From positions 1-64,000 of the forward strand of contig JPHH03000057.1 in NCBI GenBank assembly GCA_000750105.3: a stretch of 64,000 bases of DNA, given 5' to 3'. Below the pieces are notes generated by a model. That model worked only from the letters and a program-made list of their open reading frames with translations, did no database searches and was not told where the DNA came from. Position 1 is the first letter of the stretch. Every line of letters starts with the position of its first letter. The stretch is from Tolypocladium sp. Sup5 PDA-1. Its lineage: Eukaryota; Ascomycota; Sordariomycetes; Hypocreales; Ophiocordycipitaceae. The translations under genes were made by a program, and so were the position numbers. This document shows positions 9,801 to 23,900 of this stretch, one piece after another.

Positions 9801-12800
9801 TGATTGGGACGAGCCTGTGGGATACGGTGATACCTGGCTACGATGCTGTGTTACCACCAAGTGTATCTACTAGAATATCCATGTAACATAAACTTCTCTT
9901 TATCGACAGCCTGTGGTTGTGTTCAAGGACATTGCAACAGTCTTTCACTTACACGTGCCAGCGATACTCGTCGTCGACGCGGCCGTATCGGCAATGACGT
10001 GAGCACCCTGAATCTCATCATTGCACACAAATTCAGTTTAACTGCCTTGTGGCCCTCCAGGTCGTCATGGCGGACGAGTCTCTAATGCGTATGTATTCAG
10101 GCATCAACTAGTCGCATTGTACTGTACAGTAAAGCCCATGATGATCACCGCCACTACAACAGTCCAGGCTTAGTCAGTGGGGAAACTGTCGTACACCTGC
10201 ACACCAAGGCAGCCATTACGGGTGCGGATAACGATAAAGCGAAGGATACATATGTAAGCGAAGGATCGCCTGCGTCCGGGCCGTACGAGAGGACAACATG
10301 TGCCGGTGGCAACGTCATGGCCCCCGCGATCGCACTGACGCTGGATCTACTGTTGGGCGTGCGGTAGCGGAGTCATGCTGCGATACCGGGTTGATCACCG
10401 TAATAGACTCTAGTTATCTCGGAGTATCCATGCCACGGACATCATTCACAAGATGGCCCTCGGGTGGCTTGGTGGCGTGTGTCAATGTTAGCGGGGCCCA
10501 TCCTGAGGGGCATCGTCGAGGACCCCAGAGGACGGTCTGCCGTCATCGGTCCCTGTAAGAAGAAAGCTGGCTCCATGATGGCTTCCCTGCGTGCATATGT
10601 ACATTAAAGCGGCACCTCACCAGGCAGGTACATAAATGAACCAGAGGGGACATGCAGCGCTGGTAGAAATGCAGGCATGGCGCCACATGCGCAGAGGCTT
10701 TCATCAACGAACGAGCTTCTCTCCCATCGAGCGCAAACGCCAGACTTGCTCGAATGGGTCATGCAAGCGGTGAGCGAGCCCTCCCACAATCCGGGGGACC
10801 AAGACGAAGAATTCCCGTATCGAAAGAGGAATGCCGCGCCAGGCGTCATGTGCTCGTGGGCGCATGTCCGTGTAAGCCCAGTGGTTGGTTGCCGTCGACG
10901 TTTATTTCTGGAACAGCCGCCAGTAGCGCGCCAGACGGAGAGCACGGCGACTTCTCAAGGGTGTCTCCAGATCCAATCGCCCGCCCACGGCTGTCAGTCT
11001 CCCAACGACCCCGAGCCGAAGACGTCTGCTGGATTCAGCATTGACAAAGATTGACGGCCTCACCTGCCAAACTCTGGCCGCACGGTGTTGATCTGGTCCC
11101 GTCGTTGCAGATGATGAGCGTCCAAGGTCAGTTTTAGGTGCCCGAGGAGGAGACATGGTGCTGGATCTGAGATGGCATCATTGGACTGGCTAGCCAGGTG
11201 GATACGATGATCTCACAAGCGCTCCCACAGGACGACGCTAGTGGCCTAGACGTGCTGTGGAGGGAGTGGGACACGACTTGACGACGTCTCTTTGGGCAAA
11301 CGGTCTGGACGACGGACCTTCTATTTGGGGGGGGGGGGGACATCGCTCTGCTTTGATCTCCGTGGGTAGGACATCTGGGCCGTCGAGGTTGGCGTGGTGC
11401 TCCGAGCATCATGTCCACTGCCCGGGATCATCGACGACCCGCGTTTTTGCAGCTCGAGGTGGAGGGGGAGGTCGGGGCTATGTACATGCGATCCTTGTTG
11501 TTGGAGGTTGATATCTCGGGGTACCAGTGACCAGCCCGCGATGGCGACAAGATGGCTGCACCAGAGACATTCCTTGCCGTCCCGGCTGCATGAGTCCAGA
11601 GTATCGTGCCGGTCACGGCTGCGAGTCTTTCCTTTTCCTGCTGCCTTCGCTTCAGCTGCACCGGATCGGGACCTGGTGTGCTCAGGCGAGTATCCGTGCA
11701 GTCGTGCACGCTGGTTGACTTGCATCGAGCACGTCCAACAGCAGCTCCGGTCGGCGACAGAGCATGCACGGCTGGGAATGGCCTCGCAGCCGTCGGGGAA
11801 AGACATGACGCGCAGTGCGGCCAGGCTGAGGCCTGCAAGTAAATGGTAAATCCAGTGTCCAGAGTCTGAGATTGATGAGAGAAACAGACATCACGGGGGG
11901 TATTGGTTCACGGCCTGCCACGGCCACGCTTGAGAAGCAACAGCAGCTCTTGGTCCTCGCCAAGAGCCCCATGCCTGCCTCCAGGTCTTCATGGCAATCT
12001 TGCAGTACGAAGTACTCCGTATGAAGTATCGTAGATGCATCGTGGACCCTCTCTCGGGGTACGAAAGGCGGTGGGAATGCAGCCCACGACGGCGGGGTAT
12101 CAATTGGCGAATGACTGCATGGGAGCCGAAAAAGTTGTGTCTCGCCAGTCAACACCGAGGGTGCGAGACAGGGATATCTCGACCAGCTCTGGGGGAACAC
12201 AAACCAGAGGCGCCGAGGGGCTTCGACGGCTGTTGCGCGTTGCACAACATAGGGATTCCATAAACGGGCGGCTGCCTTCTCGTGCGCTGCCCCAGGTGGT
12301 TTTGCAATTCCACAGCCGTGATCGACCCTTTGGACCCCGGATGCTACCGAGAACCGCTCGTGAAACGGTGGCGCCTGTCGACGGCCCTCGACGCGTTTGG
12401 GGGACGCGGCCCTGATGTCACGATCCCCAGATGCGGCTTGGCGAACGACACCGACACCATGGGCATGTCTTCTGGGTTAGTCCGCACTCCGTAGAGCATC
12501 GCGGCGGACGGCCGAGCTGCCTCCTTTTGGACCGCAGACTTGACCGCAGACTTCGGCGGCGCGGTATTAGTACTCGTACGCACTCGTCTGTATGGCCGCT
12601 GCTGCACGCCTCTGCGTTCGTTATGTTGCCAGGCGGGTTCTGATTTGCGGTGGTGTTGGAGATTGCATGCTGTGGACAAAGTACCGGCGACACAGGCAGT
12701 GCGATGTGGGGGGTCTCAGTGGGCTCGCAGGTGACATGGGTGCCCCTTGGAAGCAAGATGACATGCTTGTCTCCCAATCAAACGCCGGCGCCACGGGGCG

Positions 12801-15800
12801 GATGGGCCAGAAATGACATAACGCGACGGGGGTCCAGGAGAGCGAGAGACGCGGTCGTCAACGAGAGGTTGTCGTGGGTTATCGTTAGCCGCGTGGTGTT
12901 GCGGCTTGCTGAGCCATCCGACCGCTCCCGTGGCGGGCATGATGATGGCGCCGTGAGCAGACGCTACTGTAGGCCCGCGGTGGAGCAAGAGTCGACAGAT
13001 GCTGACCTCGAATCTCTGGCCATGTCGTCGTCTGTGGTCCCGTGGGTTGGGCGTCTTGCGGCGGCGGGAGCCCGTGACGGGGATGTCATTCGGAGGTAGA
13101 GGCGAGCAGCCCACCCTGTCACGCTAAAATGAGACGTGCTGTGAGGGAGGCTGGAGCGACATGGGACTCTGGGAGCACGGATGGCGAGAGAGGCAACGGA
13201 ACCACTCATGAGCGCGTTCTGCATCCTCGCCTTTTCACTGGCGGCGACATTGCCGTGGCAATCTGCGACGGGACTGAGGGCTGAGCGAGTGGTAGGTCGA
13301 CGACGATGCGAGCACCAGATGGCGGTCGAGACTCTTTGGGAGAGACAAGAGACGAGACGGATATGCCACGAGCTTGCATCGCCCCCGGGGAAGGGTTGTA
13401 CGACGTCCGGAGTACCGCTACATCGAGGCGGTTGCGTGACGGCAGCTGAAGACGGCCAGTCCATCTCAATGTCTCGAAGCCACTCGTCGGCCGAGTCGCA
13501 TGACAGCGGCGGCCTATTTTGGCGACTGCCGGCGGTCGAAGTCACCTCGGGCATTGGCCAGGGCCGAGTCCAGTCCATCCATCACAGTCAGGGCTGTGGC
13601 CAGGATGCCTGTGTCCTCGTAGCGCTTGTTCATCGTGTAAACAGTCCCTCATCAGGGTTGCCGGGCTCGCTGCATACCTCAGACAACGACGCCGTCGCCA
13701 GGACCGGCGCTGAGGGGAGGGGAAATAAACTTTAGACGTAGCAGCCGTTGCAAAACGGCGCAGGAATGATGTGTTTGTTGTTACGGATATGCAGTTTGTG
13801 GGCTGATGGATGAGCAGAATCGGTCACGTCTTCGTCCGTTCCATCCTCTTCCTGCAGGGCGATGGAGATGGTGGACTTCAAGCTGTTGGGTGTTTTGAAG
13901 CGCTGCAATACTGCGACCGTGACATGGACAGCACCACAGGGCATGGCAGCACTGGTCCAATGGAGAACTGGCCCATGCTAGCGCCAAGACCCCCACATGG
14001 GGCACTGAAGGAGGACCCCCCCAAGCCCCCCAAGCCCCCGAGGCGCTTCCACGGTTGGCCCAACGGCCTTGGCGCAGACAGGCCGGCGATTGTGCGCCAC
14101 TGGAGGCGTCGGGACCAGCGGTGCAGATGTCGACATCGCGTCCGATTGCTGTACGACGCAAGGACGTACGACGACAGTTTCGACTTCTGCTTTCTATGTG
14201 ATTGCTCGCGTTAGACCAGCGGACGGTGTACGGTGTACGGCACTTGGCTGCAGCGGCCGACGGTGGTTGATGCAGATATTGCGCGCATTCGCCTTATCTG
14301 AAGGGTCCGGCCAGGCGCAAACGTGGCGGACGCTGCGACAGCGAGCCGTCACGCCACGAGAGGATTAAGATACGAATCAGGAAGCCCGGTTCCAACACGC
14401 TGGTACCGAGGGGCCACATCCGCATCGCTCCAACGTCTTTCCAAAAATCATTAAAAATGATAACAAGGGGATTGAATCAGCGACGAGAGGATGACAACGA
14501 TGGCTTCATCAACTGCTCAACATCACATCACATATGGGTTCGTCTGCTGCAAGTGCTACTAATGCACGAGGCCCGGTCGGCCAGCAGGCCCATTATTGGA
14601 CCGCTCGGGGCATGCCTGCATGTGTCGTTGCACCCTGATGATTGTGGTGCTGGTCCACTGCTGATGGCTCGCTTGGCTGGCCGGGGTGGGCGTTGCAGCC
14701 GCAAGTCATGCCCATGTACCCAGTACTTGGGCGACCCGCCACGAGCGCCGCCGGGCCCATCCTTCCCCCCGGCTGGACCTGTGACTTTCCAATCAGCAGG
14801 GCGCTAGCCGGAGCCTGGGCGACCGGGGTTCGGGCCCAGCGCCGCCGCCAGTCTCGGTGGCGGCACCCTGGCCCGTTGCAATTTGGGCCCAGTAGTGCTT
14901 CGTAACGCAGCGTAACGCAGCCCGCGCAGCATGGCATTGTGCTGTATCCGGTACCCTCGTTATCGCGGGCGGCCAGATTTGCCTGCGCGGCATGTTATTA
15001 GCAGCAAAAGACCCCTCCCTCGGCTCTGGACCCTTCGTCCCAGTCTCGTCAACTTCCCCCCTTCCACTCTCCTCCAGTGCAACCGCTCGGTGGAAACGGT
15101 TGCTCTCGACGTCCTGCGGAGGAGGCTTCTGGGTTTTCCACTCACCTTCCATGCTGCCGCTGCCGCTCCTCCATCGCCGACTCCCAGCCCTTTCCTTGGC
15201 CTGCGCGTGCTTTTTCGGCGTCTTCTGACCTGCTCAGCGTTGCCTGTCGTTGCGAGGTGAGTCACTGTTGTTGTCGTCCCGTTGCTGGCCTGCGCTGTTT
15301 TGTTGCCTGGCTGCCTATCCTTGTCACGATATTTCCACTTCGCAGCCCGACCGCGATTTTCTCCTCTGCCTGCCTCGCCCTTTCTCTTCTCTTTGCCTCA
15401 CTATTGCTTTCGCTCTGAGCCCAGCCTCTGGACCGTGCTGCGTCGTCGTTCGCTCTACCGCTCGCTTCTTGCCCCCTTTCGCCTTGCTTTGCCTCGCCTT
15501 GCCCAGCGAGCGCACAAGAGCTCCTCCCTCGCGCACCGTCCAGCGACCCGTGGCCGTGGCCGTGGCAAAACACCACGGCTCTGCCAATCCATTGCACAGC
15601 CAGCTGCCTCCCGTTCACTCGTGCTCCGTGATTGTGCCAGAGGCGCCACTGTCGCCAAGAAACCTCATATCGTACATGAGACTGCCCACGCGTTGTACGA
15701 GCCACGCAATTCTCTTTTCTACACCTGCCGAGACCTCTTGTACTCGTTCACTCGCCTACACTTGCACAGAAGGGCCCAGCCCTTCGTAGAGCCTCTTGGC

Positions 15801-16127
15801 TCCCGAGTCCCATCTCTTCACTCTTCTCGCCCTTCCTGCCTACTCCATCCTACACATTTGCGGCTCCCAGCACTTGGTCTTTGAAAGCGTGGCATGCAAT
15901 CGCCCGTCCGCTACTCATCAACTAACCAGCCCTGCGCCAGGTCTGCGTTGCCAGTCATACGACTCTCGAGGTTGTTCGAAGCTACGAGTTGATCGTGAGG
16001 AACCCGACGGTCGGCTTCTTCACCTGCGTCGCTTACGAAACTCCACCGCCGCTCCTTTTTTCCTCGATACGCACCGTCTCAGCTCGGTCCGCCCCCGATG
16101 CATAGATATACTTGAAAAGCAAGAAAG
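9801..16127. other. Gene desert (about 6.3 kb), with LRR-gene leader at its right end
   Basis: No open frame here has recognisable domain content or splice support. The stretch holds a 13-base G run near 11326-11338, a set of four C tracts at 13990-14039, an exact TACTCGTAC element at 12571 and a TACTCCGTA at 12013. From about 15000 it becomes pyrimidine-rich, consistent with the promoter and 5' leader of the leucine-rich-repeat gene. A CTAAC branch-like site and CCAG acceptor near 15920-15940 could end a leader intron. No AT-rich, RIP-like or transposon-like zone was noticed. Confidence 0.6.
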
Positions 16128-18725
16128 ATGGATTCTGAAGACGGAGAGTACTTCGTAAAGGTGGGTTCTTGTCCTGGTCCTGCGACGCAACATCAAACGC
16201 AAATTCTGATAGCATGCTAGCAACTGGCCACCTTCGTGCGAACGCACGAAAAAGCGCTTGCCAACGCGCTTCAGTTCCAGCGCCGCGAGGTTCGTCACCG
16301 GTCCTCCCAGAGTACGAGCGCGGCCACGATCCCACAGTCCCCTACGTTGCCCGAGCGCCCCTCGACATCCTCCTCTACCAACTCGCTCGCGGCCGCCTTC
16401 TCGTTCGGGTCCCTCAGCTTCACGTCTCACAATGTCAAGTCTGCAAAGCTGGCTCTGACCCCGCATCACCTGTTCTATATGCTCTCTCGTTTCGAAGAGC
16501 TTGGCATCAATGTTGGTCCCATGAAAGTCCGCCTCGAGAATCTCCACGACAGCTCGTCCTCGACGAACTATGTGTCGTTTCTTGGCAATACCGGGCGGTC
16601 TAGGAGCCGGAGCTCAGACGTCGGCTCTATACATTCCGTCTCCAGCATGCGTAGTGTCATGTCGGGCATGTCAGCGCTCTGGGCGAGCTTCGGCATTGGA
16701 GCCAGCATATCTGCCGCGAGGACAGAACGCCACAAAGCCGCGGTTCAAGCCGACCTGAAGTATCTCTACTCGGCTTTTACCAAGATCCCGTGCCTCAGAT
16801 TGGCGCCGGACTGGCGAGCTCGCTTGATCCGTGGGTATGAAGAGTTTCCTTTTGACTCGGCCGTCCCCATCTATGTCTTCAAGAACTTGCAGGCACTCGA
16901 GATCAGCAGCATCGACTTCCGGCAATTCTTTGGCTGGGATCGCCTGGCGGACCAGCTCCGGTCGCTCAGCTTGAGGCACGCTGGGATCGAAGACCCCGCA
17001 GATATCTTGATTGATATTGTGCTGGATGACATGGACAAGAGGCGCCGGAGAACCTCCAAGTCTCAGTCCTCGCCAACAACGACATGGGGTGCGAACAACA
17101 GCCCTCGGCGCAGCCCCACGATACCACAACCTGAGCTTGTCCGGGCAGCATCAGCTCCTGGGTCCCCCGACACGCGGAGTGCTCTCGCCGAGCTGCGGGT
17201 CGGCTCCATGACGCCGAGTGAGCCGGCCGTAGAGGATGGTGACGGATCGGATGCCGCCAGGACTCCACTAGCTCGGGACGACAGAGACGATGCTCCTCGG
17301 TCGCCAACCAAAGGGCCTCGACCGCGAAGCAACTCGCCGTCTCGCCCCGCGAGCTCCAGAAACCACTCCTCCCACGCTCGGTCGTCACAGCGCATCAAAC
17401 GCTCTGGCTCCGGAAGCTCACATTCTAGCATGTCCGACTCCTGGCACCATCACGCGAGAGGGAGCTCCGGGAACCTATTGGCCATGGGCATTCTCCCCGC
17501 GTCCAAGTGGCGCTTCCTGCGGCATCTGAGCCTTGCGGACAACGCGATGACTTCCATCCCTCCTACAAGCCTAGCCCCCCTTTCTAATACCCTATTCTCG
17601 CTCGACTTATCAGCGAACCTCTTCAGCCAGATCCCGGATAGCCTGGCTACCCTCACCGCGCTTCGTGCTCTAAACCTATCACAGTGCATGATTGACTCTC
17701 TTCACTCCCTCACACGGAACCCACTGCCAGCGATTACTGCTCTGAATCTGCGAGCCAACAGGCTCCAAGCCCTAGCGGGTATCGAGAAGCTTTATCCCCT
17801 GGAGAGACTGGACCTGCGAGATAACCGGCTGACGGACCCCTTGGAACTCGCGAGGCTGACTGGAATTCCCGATATTCGCGAGATCTGGGTGGACGGTAAC
17901 CCCTTCACACGAACCCACAAGGAGTACCGCGTGACCATTTTCAATCTGTTTAGGGCTACGCCGGGATATACCGTGGATATTGTGATCGACGGCTCCGGCC
18001 CTAGCTACTCTGAAAGGCGCCAGCTGGTCGAAAGAGCCCTCATACCGGACTCGGTCCCTGTGGTAAAGCCCAAAGCTCCAGAGGCACCGACAATTGTTGA
18101 TGTCAGCAAGCCGACCATTGTCTATGGCACCCCGAAGGAACCCGGACTGCTGCGAAAGGAAAGACCTATGCCGAAGACGGCGACGAGCGAAGTCAACACC
18201 AGCTCGACACGGCGTCGAAAGACCCCAAAGAGACGTATCGTTGACCTGGCTACCGGCGAAGCAGCCGCTTTACCCGCGGCTGTCGATCTGCGAAATGAGG
18301 TGCCTCGAATTACTGAATCAAGGGCCGCAGCGGTTTTGCCGACTGGAAATTATCGTACCTCGCGTCCCACAGAGTCTGTTCTGTTGCCTCCCGTGATCTT
18401 GTCGGACTGCCGCATGGACAGACCCAACGTCAATACCGACATTGTGCCAGACAACCCACAGACGTACGATTCAAGTGACGCCCCAGAACACGTCACAGAG
18501 TCTCAAGACTGGGGTGTCGGCGGCGAGATATACCGTCGCAAGATCGAGGCTCTGCGGGACCGAGTTGGAAGCGGATACCTCAGCGTCCTCAGCGAGGAAA
18601 GCTGGGATGGAAGCGGTGGCTACAACCCCTCCGGCGTCCCGTCCGTCCCAACACTCCGAGCCGGCCACATGTCGCATCATGCACCAGCCGCTCAAGCGGT
18701 TCACAGCGGCCGCACACTGGGCTAG
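16128..18725 (+). CDS. Leucine-rich-repeat protein, fungal, uncharacterised
   Basis: Predicted 845 residues from exon 1 (16128-16160, 11 codons) and exon 2 (16221-18725), joined across a 60-bp intron (GTGGGT...CTAG) to read MDSEDGEYFVK-QLATFVRTHEKALANAL. After a Ser/Thr-rich stretch comes a conserved-looking block (ALTPHHLFYMLSRFEELG ... PCLRLAPDWRARLIRGYEEF), then a long Ser/Arg/Pro-rich disordered region. Four or five leucine-rich repeats occupy about residues 445-565, with visible LRHLSLADNAMTSIP, FSLDLSANLFSQIP, TALNLRANRLQAL and ERLDLRDNRL, closed by a cap-like NPFTRTHKEYRVTIFNLF. The N-terminal block vaguely recalls the STK11IP/nischarin group of LRR scaffolds, but I would not name it on that basis. 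A scaffold or signalling role is inference only. Confidence 0.85.
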
Positions 18726-20999
18726 CCTGTATATTCTGAGCCCGCTGTACCATGGCTTGGAAACCAATGATACCCTGGATGATACCCTTATACCCTTGGA
18801 CCTTGTTGCGTTGTTGAAATTTTGTTGTTTGAGTTGCGCATTTCGCTTCTACCGAGCCGACTGTCAATGTCCTGCCGGTCTGTCTATTTGTTTCGCGGTT
18901 GTGTTAGTGACTTGGGAGATTGAAAGTCCGATTGATGGAATGATATTATGGAGCATAGCGATTACGGCGTTCAGGTCAACAGGAATGAGCACACTTCACG
19001 CATCCACTCTTGCATGTTTCGTCACACCCTATGCGCAGCGCGCCGGGTGTGGCTGCAGACCTTGTCCAGTAGAGGACAGCCAGGCAGAGGTCCCTGCAAG
19101 GGGAAGAGCGCGCTGCTTTGAAGCAGCCTTTTGAAGCTTGGCTTCGCTTTCTGTTCGGATTGGTCACGGGGCGGCTTGTTGTCGATTTGGAAACGACGCA
19201 TTCGAGCTTCGGCTGTGTTCACAGTGACGAGGCTTAGGTAGATGGCCGGAAGTATCGTGGATGGATTTAATACATGAGGGTCATGGACACCTGACCAGTT
19301 TCTGGCCGCATTTCATTCGCCGCTGTCGTGAGGTATACCCGCTATCTCGGTCGCATCCGTCGGGTCTTGTCCCGTGCCCAGTCCTGCCCAAGGACTACCT
19401 CAGGTAGGTCAGAGGCTTGGTCAGATTGCGCGGCCTCGGCTTGTTCGGATGGCCCAAGTAGAGTTGACTTGACGGGTATTTTGAAGCCCCTCGTCCCCAT
19501 CATGTGGACTAGGCTAGTCTCCGTGGACAGTTTGCAGTCGCATGAGAGAGTGACGTCGCGGGTGCGCCGGGAAGTTCCAAGGTTGAGGATTGGCTACCTG
19601 TATTTTCGTTGAGACAAAAGAGTTACGTAGGGTAGCTAGGCAGCAGAATAAAGAACTGCCCGAGTCCAATCAACTACGAAGCTGTCCAGGCCATGGCGGC
19701 GAAGACGTCCTTGCCAAGGTCGCACGACTGAGCGCTTGCTGGGCGAAGGTTAGGCAAACCCCAGGCTTCCCGGCCCTGTGATGCCACACGTGTAAGAGTC
19801 TGTGGACTTTCCCATGGAACTTTCCATCTGAATCTGATTGGCGCCGAGATTGGACACGGGCGCAAAAGAGGCGGACTGGCCCGCGTCCCCAGTGGCCCGA
19901 GCAAGGCCAGTTTGGATGGCCTAGACTCGAGCCACGCAATCACCATCTAGTGGACCGGGTGCTGCCGAGACTGGGTCCCGAGACTGGGTCCGCGTGGTGC
20001 TGCGTGAGGAGCTGTGCAACATGATTCAGGGTTTCCCCACGATCCAAGGCTGTCGTGCCGTACTCGCAGCGGTGGATGTTTGAGGTACATGTGCGTATTT
20101 ACTCGTTTGATTTGCCGCGCATGAGGCTGCAGCGTTTCACCGGTGACCTGGGGGGGATGATTGGTGTTAGTGTTCCGGTGCTTTTACCATGGCAGGCAGG
20201 GACTGTGCCACGACGAGGATTGGTTTTTGTAAAGGAGAGGAAGCTACTGCACAGGTATTATCCATGCTATTCGTGAACTGTCAGTTTTCCGCCAGGTCTC
20301 CTTGAGGTTTTATTGAATGACACAGCTGTAAGTCTCGATCCGCAGACCATGACCCTCGCGAAGTAATGAAGCGGTTGCAGCTCAGTGAGTTCCAACTGAA
20401 ACAAGGTTTCCGTTGCGATGCCGGCCAGCGAAAAGCCACTTCTGCCGTACGAAGCCGGGACCGCGCTCAGCTCAGCTCAGCCCAGCCCAGCGGCCATAAC
20501 CCAAGTTGTGAAAAATGATTGATGCAGAACCACCATTTCGCGCTTCCCCAGATCCCAGATGCAGCTCAGATGCGCCTTGCCCAAATGGGGCCAAGCGGGG
20601 TTGACGGTTGCTGACTAAGGATCCGCCGCAGTGGCCCGTCGCTCCTTCCTTTATGTCCCCGAGCCAGGGTGCAGGTGGCCCGTGCGCTGCGGCTTCACGC
20701 GTTGTCTGTTTTTCGCTCGCCCCGACGCAGAGCCGCCAGCCGACGTCACGTCTCCTCCTGATGCTGCCAGCTTCCATCGACTGCGCGCCGACGGGGCCAT
20801 CTTCCCGCCTGTGACTCTGCCGCATGCGATTCTGAGCTCGTCTCGCTCGACTGGGGCCTTCAAATGCACGTCTACCCCGCCCGGCCCCGTGACGAGCTCG
20901 CGCGCAACCCCTAAACCCCCCTTCCGCGTCGTTTCAGGCCATCTTGCACCTCTGGAGCCGCAACGACCGCGCAAAAGGCCACGGATCGCGTTGGCACAC
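18726..20999. other. Intergenic: LRR gene 3' flank and nto1 promoter/leader
   Basis: About 2.3 kb with no supported gene. An open frame entering nto1 from 20631 begins at GTG, not ATG, and its upstream residues look like translated leader. A short GCTCA/GCCCA repeat lies at about 20465-20491. Confidence 0.6.
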
Positions 21000-23900
21000 A
21001 TGGCTCCGGCGTCGCCCACACCTCGACGAATTCCTACGGGCCGGCGTCGAGGCCGCCCGCCCGGCACCACCAACGCTGCGCGAGCCGCCAGACAGGCCTC
21101 CCTGGCCACGGCGGCCGCGGCAGAACCGCCACCCAAGAAGCGTCGCTACGTGCCCGGCGGACCCGGGGGCGGCGGGCGCTTCGTGGAATCGGACGCCCTC
21201 GACACCCCGACTGCGGTGGGCGCAACAACCGCGACCGCGTCGAGATCCAGGACCGCGGCGCGCGGCGCCATCAACGGTGAGACGCCATCCGCACTCCCCC
21301 GACGAGAAAGAAGCACGCGAACACGAGCCGCTGCGAGCGAAGACATGGAGGAGATGCGATGGGGCTCCGCTGCGGCCATGGCTGCCTCGGTGAAGCAAGC
21401 CGAGGACTACAAACCTCGCGAGGAGCGTGGCTGGGAGGAGTTCCACCCGAACCTTGATATCGAGAAGGCTTTTATTGTCTTCACTGCCGAGGATGTCGAC
21501 GGAGCCTTGCAGCTCGTGCCGAGTACGCCGATGGTGCAGACACCCGGCACTCCCTTGGTGAATGGGTCCATGACCCCGTCCAGACAAATGAACCCTGCAT
21601 CCACGGGCAACACCCCGATTCCTCAGGAAAAGTCCGAGATGAACCCGTTCGATGCGCCAAACGGAACCCCGTCACGACGCCCTCGCCGGCAGACTCGTGA
21701 GATGGTCAGCTTTTACGGCACCCGCCCAGTGGACTTTGCTATCACCCCCAAGACTCCAAAGATCTTGCCCATACATAATCAGACACCCAAGGAGCGGCTG
21801 GACTTGAAACTGCCATCCTACCGCAAGACGAACCGCATTGAACTATTTGAGAGCAAGACGTTTGGTCAGGCGCGCTACGTCGATAAGGCGATGAGTAACG
21901 TTGGCTATCAAGAGAGCGACCACTTCATTCGCCCAGACACGACCCTGATCAAGGCCATCGACGGCAATGCCGAAGATGACGCAGACTACTCGCCAGTCGC
22001 AAAACCTGACGACCATGCTCATCACTCCAGGCTTGGACGCGTCGAGTACGACATGGACGAGCAGGACGATATGTGGTTGGAGCAGTACAATGCCCAGCGC
22101 AAGCAGAACGAGCTGGAGACCATCACCAGGGAAATTTTCGAGATTACCATGACCAAGATCGAAAAGGAGTGGCATGCCCTGGAGAGGAGAATACCGAAAC
22201 CTAACCCCAAACCTCCCCAAACCCACCGACCAAGATCCAGTTCCGCTGCGGCCGTTAATGGCGAGACGCACGCAGGAGAGGAGCCGGACAGCAAATGCGC
22301 CATATGCGACGACGGGGACTGCGAGAATACAAATGCCATTGTCTTTTGCGATGGCTGTAATCTGGCCGTCCACCAAGAATGCTACGGCGTGCCATTTATC
22401 CCCGAGGGCCAGTGGCTCTGTCGAAAATGCCAGCTATGTGGCCGCGGAGTGCCGGTTAGTTACTCTTTTCAACCTTTGTTTACTTCGCACGCGCTAACAA
22501 AGCATCTCTTAGACTTGCATATTCTGTCCCAACACCGACGGCGCCTTCAAGCAAACCAACTCTTCCAAGTGGGCTCATTTGCTCTGTGCCATGTGGATTC
22601 CTGAAGTCTCTCTGGGCAACCATACCTTCATGGAACCCGTCATGGACGTGGAAAAGGTGCCAAAGACCAGGTGGAAACTCTCTTGCTACATCTGCCATCA
22701 GAAGATGGGGGCCTGCATTCAGTGCGGGAATAAGAACTGCTACCAGGCCTTCCACGTCACCTGCGCCAGGAAAGCTCGACTTTTCCTTAAGATGAAGACG
22801 AGCCACGGCGCCCTGGCGGTCTTGGATGGCAGCATGGTGTTGAAGGCGTTCTGCGACAGGCACTGCCCCGTTGACTACTCCAAGGACAACAACGTTCATC
22901 AAGCCACCCGTGCCGCGAAGAAGTTCTACAAGAGGAACATGAGGGGCCGCATCTGGGCGGACAACCATGCCATGGCCAATGTCATTGCCGCGCAGCACCG
23001 CAATGCCATCACTGAGCATCCCCCAGACGAATCTCAAATGACAGGAGCGAAAAACTCGGCCGTGTTGGGCGACAAGAAGAAAGGCGGCCAGCCTCCCAAG
23101 AATTTGTGGAAGCTCCCGTCCGGGGCTCCCATCATTCCACAGGCCGTCTTCGACATTGTCGAAGCGTCGATCCAGCGGTTCCCCTTCCGGAAACGTAAGG
23201 ACTTCCTCAGCGAGGCATGCCGTTACTGGACGTTGAAGCGGGAGGCTAGGCGTGGCGCTGCATTGCTCAAGCGCCTTCAGCTGCAGATGGAGACCTTTTC
23301 CTCGATGGAGCTGACGAGACGAAACTTTGCCTCCATGGGGCCGAGCGGCAAGGCGCGGTTGGCACGTCGCATTGAATTTGCTGAAGGCATCATCCAAGAC
23401 CTTGAGCAGCTGAAGCTGCTGTCAGAAGACGTTGTTCAGCGCGAACAAATGAAGGTCGACGCCGCCGAGCTCGAGCAGGACTTTGTGGACGAGTGCTACT
23501 TTCCGGTTGCAAAGCTGCTCGCTCCAGCGATTGAGAAGGCGACATCGTGAGTTGCACCCGAAGAACATCCTGCCTCCGAAGATGAATGGTTACTAATTGC
23601 CGTTTGAAACAGGCTGGACAAGAGTCTCTTCTCAGACGGCTTGGAGAATATGCAAGCACGCGTAAATGAGCGATTCTACGTGACTGCGCTGTCCTTTGCC
23701 CAGGATATTGGGGATATCATCAACACGGGCATCGCATTGCCTCCCAAGGTGGAGGAAGATGCTGAAGAAGGTCTCGAGGCACTAGACGCCGCGCCGTCGA
23801 AGCACATGTTTTCAGATATACGCGAACGTCGGAAACTTGGGAAGCGTATCCTGAAAGCGATTCAACCGTTCCTCGAAACCGCACTACGAGTCGAGTCTGA

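Noticed and set aside
20631..20999. Longer Nto1 N-terminus reading from 20631
   Set aside because: Starts at GTG, with no in-frame ATG before 21000; the basic AT-hook-like segment begins right after the chosen ATG.
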